From positions 6,966,542 through 7,030,541 of the forward strand of contig CM069449.1 in assembly GCA_035610835.1 (NCBI GenBank): a DNA stretch of 64,000 bases, given 5' to 3'. The position numbers were made by a program, and so were the translations under genes. The DNA comes from Ophiura sarsii (lineage: Eukaryota; Echinodermata; Ophiuroidea; Amphilepidida; Ophiuridae). This document shows positions 22,613 through 34,403 of this stretch, piece by piece (position 1 is the stretch's first letter; each line of letters starts with the position of its first letter). Below the pieces are notes generated by a model. It saw only the letters and a program-made list of their open reading frames with translations. It was not told the origin of the DNA and ran no database searches.

Positions 22613-23201
22613 CACCTAGCACATGAAGTCCCTGACAAGGTGCTTTGAGGTTCGCTAATTCAAAATAGATAATCGGTACCAAAAATCTGAGATAAACATT
22701 GAATGAGCAAATTTCTTCTCCGCAGTTTGATACCTCATTCAACAAAATCGAATGGATACTTTTAAAGTCATGGCGATTTCAATGACCGCGCATGCAACAG
22801 AAAAGTTGCACTAGGTATAGGAAATCATTGATTTGTGTGTGATTACGCACTGAAAAAACTCACAGCTAATCAGCTAAGACTTGTATTCTTCTCAGCCAGA
22901 TACACATTGCGGTTATCACTCCAGACCCATTCATCTGTCTCGTTCAGATAGCACAAAGTTATGACAGTAATCACACACACAAATCAATGATTCCTATACC
23001 TAGTGCAACTTTTCTGTTGCATGCGCGGTCATTGAAATCGCCATAACTTTAAAAGTATCCATTCGATTTTGTTGAATGAGGCATCAAACTGCGCAAAAGA
23101 AAGATTCCCCTTTAATGTATATCTCAGATTTTTTGAACCGATTATATATTGTTAATTAGCGAACCTCAAAGCACCTGGTCAGGGACTTTATGTGCTAGGT
23201 G
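22613..23201. mobile_element. TA-flanked element with ~235-bp inverted repeats
   Basis: The ends CACCTAGCACATGAAGTCCC and its diverged complement open inverted arms of about 235 bp (22613-22847 and 22969-23201), with a centre of about 120 bp. TA is duplicated on both sides. Copy 1 of the segmental duplication shows the empty site GATCTATATAAAG, so the insertion is demonstrated directly. The arms differ at scattered bases, implying some age. No transposase is present; a non-autonomous Tc1/mariner-type element is the best fit to the TA duplication. Confidence 0.85.
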
Positions 23202-23240
23202 TATATAAAGTGCATTAGTGAACAACTAGGATCTTAACCG

Positions 23241-23410
23241 TTCATGTGGTCTAGTGGTTAGGATTTAGCGCTCTAACCACCTCGAATCGGATTCAAGTCA
23301 TGGGAGGTGCACCAGTTGTTTTGTTAGTTTTCCATAACCAAAAAAAAGTAGTTATATTTCATTTCAGTAAATTAGATTTATAAAATTTAATAATAAATAA
23401 ATAAATAATA
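23241..23410 (+). mobile_element. tRNA-Glu-like SINE, copy 2
   Basis: TTCATGTGGTCTAGTGGTTAGGATTTAGCGCTCTAACC is closer to tRNA-Glu(CTC) than copy 1, but the anticodon position reads CTA after a substitution and the T arm is degraded (GGATTCAAGTC). The tail is AATAAATAAATAAATAA, as in copy 1. It was inherited through the segmental duplication rather than inserted independently. Confidence 0.65.
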
Positions 23411-23496
23411 TCATTTCTTTTTAGTGTACAGCGTGTCCCAACAAACTGGGTTCAAAGTTTGCGAGCTTATAACGAAATAAGTAGGAATTATAGATA

Positions 23497-23877
23497 GTTT
23501 ATATTTAAGGATATCAAACAAAATATACCTGACCTTGATTGGGTAAATTTGGAGACCAATCCAATGTAAACTTTTTTGAAATACAAAGATTTGAACAGAG
23601 CGTGGTCAGAACCCATTTGTCCCGATTTTTAAAAGGAATAAACCATCCGTGCGTTGCAAGTTCTTTCGGAGAATAAACCCCATGCCGGGAAAACTGCACA
23701 TAGCGCACAGTTTCATGCAACGCACGGATGGTTTATTCCTTTTAAAAATCGGGACAAATGGGTTCTGACCACGCTCTGTTCAAATCTTTGTATTTCAAAA
23801 AAGTTTACATTGGATTGGTCTCCAAATTTACCCAATCAAGGTCAGGTATATTTTGTTTGATATCCTTAAATATAAAC
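23497..23877. repeat. Perfect-looking 162-bp inverted repeat at the satellite border
   Basis: The left arm 23497-23658 and right arm 23716-23877 appear to be exact inverted copies around a 57-bp spacer; open frames read from each arm give the same peptide for 46 residues. The right arm matches the middle of the MITE at 20042-20409, so this is a rearranged MITE copy whose left half was replaced by an inverted duplicate. Satellite sequence begins within about ten bases of its right edge. It may be a genuine template-switch product or an assembly or library artefact. Confidence 0.8.
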
Positions 23878-23886
23878 TGAACCCCT

Positions 23887-26443
23887 ACTTGAACCCCTAC
23901 ACCCCTCCCCACGACCCCTCCCCCAAAGTTCGACACATCATAGCACGCCATATACTAATGGGCCCGACTGCATCGATACTGATTTTTTTCTTCTTGATTT
24001 AAAAAAAAAAAAAATTTTTTTTAAAAAATTGACCCTCAACTTTATTTAAATTTAATATCAATATAAGCGATACTCACGGAAGTACGAGACACTTCCATAC
24101 TTCCATGATAACCGGCTAATTGTTGGCTGTGACTGAATTCAAAATTTTACTCTCCACGTAAATTTTGAATTTAGCGCCACTTATTATCCATACCGTGATT
24201 GCTGTTTTATATAGGGATATGTACACGTACATGCACAATGCTGTCTCGCGCCGAGCGCGCGGCAAACCAACGCACCTGTTGGCATTGTTAGAATTTAGAA
24301 CGCGGATAATTAGAGCTCGCACCAAAATACCTGGGATGTTCTCGCTGTAAATAATGAATTAAACACTTTTCGCTAACTTCAAAATATTGTTTTAAAATAA
24401 TGTTGAGACTTCAGCATTTTGATAGACTTAATTTATTTTTAATATTTTGTTTGAATCTATAAAAATGTGTTGTTTAAAACAATTCAGCCAACATTGTTTA
24501 AGTTTTAAACAACATTGGTAAAATAAACTTTGATTTTCATAAATTTAACCAATAATTGTTTAAAATTTAACCAAAATTGTGCAAATTTAAACAATGTTGG
24601 CTAAATGTTTTTAAACAACAATTTTTTAAACAGTGTTTTAACAGTGTAACAACAACAACAACAAACAACAATTACAACTTAAACCAACAACAAATCCCTG
24701 TAGGTCCCATTTAGGGGTGTTTCCGTAACCTGACATACTTTATCTGACATACTTTATCTGACACAGTTTTGTCTGACACAGTTTTTTTTAGGCGTTTGAT
24801 GAACTCCTGAAATAAACTTACCCCCTGAAATGGCTATTCCATCAAATAAACGTACCCCCTCTGAAATAAAAGGCTGTTCCATCAAATAAACTTACCCCCT
24901 CCTTTATTTCAGAGGGAGTAAGTTTATTAGATGGAATTTAAGAGGGAGTAAGTTTATTTGATGTAACAGCTTTTTATTTCAGAGGGAGTAAGTGTAGAAC
25001 AGCCTTTTATTTCAGAGGGAGTAAGTGTAGAACAGCCTTTTATTTCAGAGGGAGTAAGTGTAGAACAGCCTTTTATTTCAGAGGGAGTAAGTGTATTTGA
25101 TGGAAAATATAGGCTTTTCAATCAAACAAACTTACCCCCTCTGAAATGACTATTCCATCAAATAAAATTACTCCCTCTGAAACAAAAGGCTATTCCATCA
25201 AATAAACTTACTCCCTCTCAAATGGCTATTCCATCAAATAATTCCTCTGAAATAAAAGGCTGTTCTACACTTACCCCCTCTGAAATAAAAGGCTGTTACA
25301 TCAAATAAACTTACTCCCTCTGAAATTCCATTAAATAAACGTACTCCCTCTGAAATAAAGGATGGGGTAAGTTTATTTGATGGAATAGCCATTTCAGGGG
25401 GTAAGTTTATTTCAGGAGTTCATCAAACGCCTAAAAAAACATTGTCAGATAAAACGGTGTCAGATAAAGTATGTCAGGTTACGGACCCCCCCCCCCCCCC
25501 CCCCCCCATTTAGTGATGTCGGGTTTTAAGATTTTTACTAAGTTCGCTAAATGGATAATAATTTAGCGCGCTTCAATTTGTCTCAGAATCTACTGACATG
25601 AATTTTTGAGTCAAGTAAAATTCTGGTGTTTGCTTAACTCTGAACATAAATAATAGGTCAAATTGAAATAGCTAACACTTCAATGGTGCCATTCATAATA
25701 TCAATTTTTAAAAAAAATGCTATCCTTATACGTTCAAATCGATCGAACTTGGCTAAAATCAGTACTTTTTTTTATTAAAAAAATACATTTTTGAACTTTG
25801 ACCTCTACTTTCAAAGGAACGATGACTATGTATACACTCTCTTTTATATCAGCAACTTTTCCATTTTGCCTTGAATCATATCACGAAATGTGGAGACAAT
25901 TGCTTTCATATTATGCTCTGTGGGTCCCATTTAGCAATGTCGGGTTTTAAGATTTTTTACTAAGTTCGCTAAATGGATAATTTAGCGCGCTTCGCTGTCT
26001 CAGAATCTCGTGACATGGATTTTTGAAGTCAAGTAAAATTCTGGTGTTTTCTTAACTCTGAACATAAATCTTAGGTCAAATTGAAATAGCTAACACTTCA
26101 AGGGTGCCATTCATAATATCAAATTTTAAAAACAATACTATTCTAAACCTTTTCCACGCGGCAGACAAGCGTGGTTAAGTGTTCAAATCGCTCAAACTTG
26201 ACTAAAATCAGTACCTTTTAATACAAAAATACATTTTTGAACTTGGACCTCTAATTTCAATGGAACGATGACTATGTATACACTCTTTTCTATATATGCA
26301 AATTTTCAATGTTGTCTTGAATCATATCACGAAATGTGGAGACAATTGCTTGCGTATTAGGCTCTGTATGTCCCATTTAGTAATGTCGGGTTTTAAGATT
26401 TTGTACTATATTTTTGGGAGTGTCGAATGTCTATATTTTTAGG
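23887..26443 (+). repeat. Satellite unit 6, short form, left-truncated
   Basis: The array resumes at offset 99 of the unit (ACTTGAACCCCTACACCCC), in the same orientation as before the mosaic block. The foldback is at 24715-25506. With unit 7 it shares AAACGGTGTCAGATAAAG in place of AAACTGTGTCAGATAAAG and a longer T run before ATTAAAAAAATAC. No 500-bp insertion is present. Confidence 0.95.
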
Positions 26444-29104
26444 CGTGCGTGCATGCAAATTACCCGTAGGCCTACTTGCCTTAAATCCTCAATTTTACAG
26501 CGGCAAAATTCGGTAGCCTGTCGACGGTATTATTTCTATCCACTTGAACCCCTACACCCCTCCCCACGACCCCTCCCCCAAAGTTCGACACATCATAGCA
26601 CGCCATATACTAATGGGCCCGACTGCATCGATACTGATTTTTTTCTTCTTGATTTAAAAAAAAAAAAAAATTTTTTTTAAAAATTGACCTCAACTTTATT
26701 TAAATTTAATATCAATATAAGCGATACTCACGGAAGTACGAGACACTTCCATACTTCCATGATAACCGGCTAATTGTTGGCTGTGACTGAATTCAAAATT
26801 TTACTCTCCACGTAACTTTTGAATTTAGCGCCACTTATTATCCATACCGTGATTGCTGTTTTATATAGGGATATGTACACGTACATGCACAATGCTGTCT
26901 CGCGCCGAGCGCGCGGCAAACCAACGCACCTGTTGGCATTGTTAGAATTTAGAACGCGGATAATTAGAGCTCGCACCAAAATACCTGGGATGTTCTCGCT
27001 GTAAATAATGAATTAAACACTTTTCGCTAACTTCAAAATATTGTTTTAAAATAATGTTGAGACTTCAGCATTTTGATAGACTTAATTTATTTTTAATATT
27101 TTGTTTGAATCTATAAAAATGTGTTGTTTAAAACAATTCAGCCAACATTGTTTAAGTTTTAAACAACATTGGTAAAATAAACTTTGATTTTCATAAATTT
27201 AACCAATAATTGTTTAAAATTTAACCAAAATTGTGCAAATTTAAACAATGTTGGCTAAATGTTTTTAAACAACAATTTTTTAAACAGTGTTTTAACAGTG
27301 TAACAACAACAACAACAAACAACAATTACAACTTAAACCAACAACAAATCCCTGTAGGTCCCATTTAGGGGTGTTTCCGTAACCTGACATACTTTATCTG
27401 ACATACTTTATCTGACACAGTTTTGTCTGACACAGTTTTTTTTAGGCGTTTGATGAACTCCTGAAATAAACTTACCCCCTGAAATGGCTATTCCATCAAA
27501 TAAACGTACCCCCTCTGAAATAAAAGGCTGTTCCATCAAATAAACTTACCCCCTCCTTTATTTCAGAGGGAGTAAGTTTATTAGATGGAATTTAAGAGGG
27601 AGTAAGTTTATTTGATGTAACAGCTTTTTATTTCAGAGGGAGTAAGTGTAGAACAGCCTTTTATTTCAGAGGGAGTAAGTGTAGAACAGCCTTTTATTTC
27701 AGAGGGAGTAAGTGTAGAACAGCCTTTTATTTCAGAGGGAGTAAGTGTATTTGATGGAAAATATAGGCTTTTCAATCAAACAAACTTACCCCCTCTGAAA
27801 TGACTATTCCATCAAATAAAATTACTCCCTCTGAAACAAAAGGCTATTCCATCAAATAAACTTACTCCCTCTCAAATGGCTATTCCATCAAATAATTCCT
27901 CTGAAATAAAAGGCTGTTCTACACTTACCCCCTCTGAAATAAAAGGCTGTTACATCAAATAAACTTACTCCCTCTGAAATTCCATTAAATAAACGTACTC
28001 CCTCTGAAATAAAGGATGGGGTAAGTTTATTTGATGGAATAGCCATTTCAGGGGGTAAGTTTATTTCAGGAGTTCATCAAACGCCTAAAAAAACATTGTC
28101 AGATAAAACGGTGTCAGATAAAGTATGTCAGGTTACGGACCCCCCCCCCCCCCCCCCCCCCCCCCCCCATTTAGTGATGTCGGGTTTTAAGATTTTTACT
28201 AAGTTCGCTAAATGGATAATAATTTAGCGCGCTTCAATTTGTCTCAGAATCTACTGACATGAATTTTTGAGTCAAGTAAAATTCTGGTGTTTGCTTAACT
28301 CTGAACATAAATAATAGGTCAAATTGAAATAGCTAACACTTCAATGGTGCCATTCATAATATCAATTTTAAAAAAAAATGCTATCCTTATACGTTCAAAT
28401 CGATCGAACTTGGCTAAAATCAGTACTTTTTTTTATTAAAAAAATACATTTTTGAACTTTGACCTCTACTTTCAAAGGAACGATGACTATGTATACACTC
28501 TCTTTTATATCAGCAACTTTTCCATTTTGCCTTGAATCATATCACGAAATGTGGAGACAATTGCTTTCATATTATGCTCTGTGGGTCCCATTTAGCAATG
28601 TCGGGTTTTAAGATTTTTTACTAAGTTCGCTAAATGGATAATTTAGCGCGCTTCGCTGTCTCAGAATCTCGTGACATGGATTTTTGAAGTCAAGTAAAAT
28701 TCTGGTGTTTTCTTAACTCTGAACATAAATCTTAGGTCAAATTGAAATAGCTAACACTTCAAGGGTGCCATTCATAATATCAAATTTTAAAAACAATACT
28801 ATTCTAAACCTTTTCCACGCGGCAGACAAGCGTGGTTAAGCGTTCAAATCGCTCAAACTTGACTAAAATCAGTACCTTTTAATACAAAAATACATTTTTG
28901 AACTTGGACCTCTAATTTCAATGGAACGATGACTATGTATACACTCTTTTCTATATATGCAAATTTTCAATGTTGTCTTGAATCATATCACGAAATGTGG
29001 AGACAATTGCTTGCGTATTAGGCTCTGTATGTCCCATTTAGTAATGTCGGGTTTTAAGATTTTGTACTATATTTTTGGGAGTGTCGTCTGTCTATATTTT
29101 TAGG
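26444..29104 (+). repeat. Satellite unit 7, short form (2661 bp)
   Basis: Complete short unit with the foldback at 27369-28167 and a C run of about 30. It shares private variants with unit 6. From here to the end of the window the array is monomeric short form, unlike the dimer before the gap. Confidence 0.95.
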
Positions 29105-31761
29105 CGTGCGTGCATGCAAATTACCCGTAGGCCTACTTGCCTTAAATCCTCAATTTTACAGCGGCAAAATTCGGTAGCCTGTCGACGGTATTATTTCTAT
29201 CCACTTGAACCCCTACACCCCTCCCCACGACCCCTCCCCCAAAGTTCGACACATCATAGCACGCCATATACTAATGGGCCCGACTGCATCGATACTGATT
29301 TTTTTCTTCTTGATTTAAAAAAAAAAAAATTTTTTTTAAAAATTGACCTCAACTTTATTTAAATTTAATATCAATATAAGCGATACTCACGGAAGTACGA
29401 GACACTTCCATACTTCCATGATAACCGGCTAATTGTTGGCTGTGACTGAATTCAAAATTTTACTCTCCACGTAACTTTTGAATTTAGCGCCACTTATTAT
29501 CCATACCGTGATTGCTGTTTTATATAGGGATATGTACACGTACATGCACAATGCTGTCTCGCGCCGAGCGCGCGGCAAACCAACGCACCTGTTGGCATTG
29601 TTAGAATTTAGAACGCGGATAATAAGAGCTCGCACCAAAATACCTGGGATGTTCTCGCTGTAAATAATGAATTAAACACTTTTCGCTAACTTCAAAATAT
29701 TGTTTTAAAATAATGTTGAGACTTCAGCATTTTGATAGACTTAATTTATTTTTAATATTTTGTTTGAATCTATAAAAATGTGTTGTTTAAAACAATTCAG
29801 CCAACATTGTTTAAGTTTTAAACAACATTGGTAAAATAAACTTTGATTTTCATAAATTTAACCAATAATTGTTTAAAATTTAACCAAAATTGTGCAAATT
29901 TAAACAATGTTGGCTAAATGTTTTTAAACAACAATTTTTTAAACAGTGTTTTAACAGTGTAACAACAACAACAACAAACAACAATTACAACTTAAACCAA
30001 CAACAAATCCCTGTAGGTCCCATTTAGGGGTGTTTCCGTAACCTGACATACTTTATCTGACATACTTTATCTGACACAGTTTTGTCTGACACAGTTTTTT
30101 TTAGGCGTTTGATGAACTCCTGAAATAAACTTACCCCCTGAAATGGCTATTCCATCAAATAAACGTACCCCCTCTGAAATAAAAGGCTGTTCCATCAAAT
30201 AAACTTACCCCCTCCTTTATTTCAGAGGGAGTAAGTTTATTAGATGGAATTTAAGAGGGAGTAAGTTATTTTGATGTAACAGCTTTTTATTTCAGAGGGA
30301 GTAAGTGTAGAACAGCCTTTTATTTCAGAGGGAGTAAGTGTAGAACAGCCTTTTATTTCAGAGGGAGTAAGTGTAGAACAGCCTTTTATTTCAGAGGGAG
30401 TAAGTGTATTTGATGGAAAATATAGGCTTTTCAATCAAACAAACTTACCCCCTCTGAAATGACTATTCCATCAAATAAAATTACTCCCTCTGAAACAAAA
30501 GGCTATTCCATCAAATAAACTTACTCCCTCTCAAATGGCTATTCCATCAAATAATTCCTCTGAAATAAAAGGCTGTTCTACACTTACCCCCTCTGAAATA
30601 AAAGGCTGTTACATCAAATAAACTTACTCCCTCTGAAATTCCATTAAATAAACGTACTCCCTCTGAAATAAAGGATGGGGTAAGTTTATTTGATGGAATA
30701 GCCATTTCAGGGGGTAAGTTTATTTCAGGAGTTCATCAAACGCCTAAAAAAACATTGTCAGATAAAACTGTGTCAGATAAAGTATGTCAGGTTACGGACC
30801 CCCCCCCCCCCCCCCCCCCCCCCCCATTTAGTGATGTCGGGTTTTAAGATTTTTACTAAGTTCGCTAAATGGATAATAATTTAGCGCGCTTCAATTTGTC
30901 TCAGAATCTACTGACATGAATTTTTGAGTCAAGTAAAATTCTGGTGTTTGCTTAACTCTGAACATAAATAATAGGTCAAATTGAAATAGCTAACACTTCA
31001 ATGGTGCCATTCATAATATCAATTTAAAAAAAAAAATGCTATCCTTATACGTTCAAATCGATCGAACTTGGCTAAAATCAGTACTTTTTTTATTAAAAAA
31101 ATACATTTTTGAACTTTGACCTCTACTTTCAAAGGAACGATGACTATGTATACACTCTCTTTTATATCAGCAACTTTTCCATTTTGCCTTGAATCATATC
31201 ACGAAATGTGGAGACAATTGCTTTCATATTATGCTCTGTGGGTCCCATTTAGCAATGTCGGGTTTTAAGATTTTTTACTAAGTTCGCTAAATGGATAATT
31301 TAGCGCGCTTCGCTGTCTCAGAATCTCGTGACATGGATTTTTGAAGTCAAGTAAAATTCTGGTGTTTTCTTAACTCTGAACATAAATCTTAGGTCAAATT
31401 GAAATAGCTAACACTTCAAGGGTGCCATTCATAATATCAAATTTTAAAAACAATACTATTCTAAACCTTTTCCACGCGGCAGACAAGCGTGGTTAAGCGT
31501 TCAAATCGCTCAAACTTGACTAAAATCAGTACCTTTTAATACAAAAATACATTTTTGAACTTGGACCTCTAATTTCAATGGAACGATGACTATGTATACA
31601 CTCTTTTCTATATATGCAAATTTTCAATGTTGTCTTGAATCATATCACGAAATGTGGAGACAATTGCTTGCGTATTAGGCTCTGTATGTCCCATTTAGTA
31701 ATGTCGGGTTTTAAGATTTTGTACTATATTTTTGGGAGTGTCGTCTGTCTATATTTTTAGG
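29105..31761 (+). repeat. Satellite unit 8, short form (2657 bp)
   Basis: Complete short unit with the foldback at 30028-30824. A transposed base (AAGTTATTTTGATG for AAGTTTATTTGATG) and a single change (AATAAGAGCTCG) distinguish it from its neighbours. Confidence 0.95.
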
Positions 31762-34403
31762 CGTGCGTGCATGCAAATTACCCGTAGGCCTACTTGCCTT
31801 AAATCCTCAATTTTACAGCGGCAAAATTCGGTAGCCTGTCGACGGTATTATTTCTATCCACTTGAACCCCTACACCCCTCCCCACGACCCCTCCCCCAAA
31901 GTTCGACACATCATAGCACGCCATATACTAATGGGCCCGACTGCATCGATACTGATTTTTTTTCTTCTTGATTTAAAATAATAAAAAAAATTTTTTTTTA
32001 AAAATTGACCTCAACTTTATTTAAATTTAATATCAATATAAGCGATACTCACGGAAGTACGAGACACTTCCATACTTCCATGATAACCGGCTAATTGTTG
32101 GCTGTGACTGAATTCAAAATTTTACTCTCCACGTAACTTTTGAATTTAGCGCCACTTATTATCCATACCGTGATTGCTGTTTTATATAGGGATATGTACA
32201 CGTACATGCACAATGCTGTCTCGCGCCGAGCGCGCGGCAAACCAACGCACCTGTTGGCATTGTTAGAATTTAGAACGCGGATAATTAGAGCTCGCACCAA
32301 AATACCTGGGATGTTCTCGCTGTAAATAATGAATTAAACACTTTTCGCTAACTTCAAAATATTGTTTTAAAATAATGTTGAGACTTCAGCATTTTGATAG
32401 ACTTAATTTATTTTAAATATTTTGTTTGAATCTATAAAAATGTGTTGTTTAAAACAATTCAGCCAACATTGTTTAAGTTTTAAACAACATTGGTAAAATA
32501 AACTTTGATTTTCATAAATTTAACCAATAATTGTTTAAAATTTAACCAAAATTGTGCAAATTTAAACAATGTTGGCTAAATGTTTTTAAACAACAATTTT
32601 TTAAACAGTGTTTTAACAGTGACAACAACAACAACAAACAACAATTACAACTTAAACCAACAACAAATCCCTGTAGGTCCCATTTAGGGGTGTTTCCGTA
32701 ACCTGACATACTTTATCTGACATACTTTATCTGACACAGTTTTGTCTGACACAGTTTTTTTTAGGCGTTTGATGAACTCCTGAAATAAACTTACCCCCTG
32801 AAATGGCTATTCCATCAAATAAACGTACCCCCTCTGAAATAAAAGGCTGTTCCATCAAATAAACTTACCCCCTCCTTTATTTCAGAGGGAGTAAGTTTAT
32901 TAGATGGAATTTAAGAGGGAGTAAGTTTATTTGATGTAACAGCTTTTTATTTCAGAGGGAGTAAGTGTAGAACAGCCTTTTATTTCAGAGGGAGTAAGTG
33001 TAGAACAGCCTTTTATTTCAGAGGGAGTAAGTGTAGAACAGCCTTTTATTTCAGAGGGAGTAAGTGTATTTGATGGAAAATATAGGCTTTTCAATCAAAC
33101 AAACTTACCCCCTCTGAAATGACTATTCCATCAAATAAAATTACTCCCTCTGAAACAAAAGGCTATTCCATCAAATAAACTTACTCCCTCTCAAATGGCT
33201 ATTCCATCAAATAATTCCTCTGAAATAAAAGGCTGTTCTACACTTACCCCCTCTGAAATAAAAGGCTGTTACATCAAATAAACTTACTCCCTCTGAAATT
33301 CCATTAAATAAACGTACTCCCTCTGAAATAAAGGATGGGGTAAGTTTATTTGATGGAATAGCCATTTCAGGGGGTAAGTTTATTTCAGGAGTTCATCAAA
33401 CGCCTAAAAAAACATTGTCAGATAAAACTGTGTCAGATAAAGTATGTCAGGTTACGGACCCCCCCCCCCATTTAGTGATGTCGGGTTTTAAGATTTTTAC
33501 TAAGTTCGCTAAATGGATAATAATTTAGCGCGCTTCAATTTGTCTCAGAATCTACTGACATGAATTTTTGAGTCAAGTAAAATTCTGGTGTTTGCTTAAC
33601 TCTGAACATAAATAATAGGTCAAATTGAAATAGCTAACACTTCAATGGTGCCATTCATAATATCAATTTTAAAAAAAATGCTATCCTTATACGTTCAAAT
33701 CGATCGAACTTGGCTAAAATCAGTACTTTTTTTATTAAAAAAATACATTTTTGAACTTTGACCTCTACTTTCAAAGGAACGATGACTATGTATACACTCT
33801 CTTTTATATCAGCAACTTTTCCATTTTGCCTTGAATCATATCACGAAATGTGGAGACAATTGCTTTCATATTATGCTCTGTGGGTCCCATTTAGCAATGT
33901 CGGGTTTTAAGATTTTTTACTAAGTTCGCTAAATGGATAATTTAGCGCGCTTCGCTGTCTCAGAATCTCGTGACATGGATTTTTGAAGTCAAGTAAAATT
34001 CTGGTGTTTTCTTAACTCTGAACATAAATCTTAGGTCAAATTGAAATAGCTAACACTTCAAGGGTGCCATTCATAATATCAAATTTTAAAAACAATACTA
34101 TTCTAAACCTTTTCCACGCGGCAGACAAGCGTGGTTAAGCGTTCAAATCGCTCAAACTTGACTAAAATCAGTACCTTTTAATACAAAAATACATTTTTGA
34201 ACTTGGACCTCTAATTTCAATGGAACGATGACTATGTATACACTCTTTTCTATATATGCAAATTTTCAATGTTGTCTTGAATCATATCACGAAATGTGGA
34301 GACAATTGCTTGCGTATTAGGCTCTGTATGTCCCATTTAGTAATGTCGGGTTTTAAGATTTTGTACTATATTTTTGGGAGTGTCGTCTGTCTATATTTTT
34401 AGG
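31762..34403 (+). repeat. Satellite unit 9, short form (2642 bp)
   Basis: Complete short unit with the foldback at 32688-33468. Its C tract has shrunk to about 10, against 20-30 in most units, which accounts for most of its shorter length. Confidence 0.95.

Larger units (their letters stand above)
20877..23440 (+). repeat. Segmental duplication, copy 2 (interrupted twice)
   Basis: Second copy of the 19146-20041 segment, in direct orientation. It is interrupted after CTGAC by a 1047-bp insertion (21005-22051) and within GATCTATATAAAG by a 589-bp inverted-repeat element (22613-23201). Its end runs into a rearranged copy of the TA-flanked MITE, which becomes the palindrome at the satellite border. 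Confidence 0.85.
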
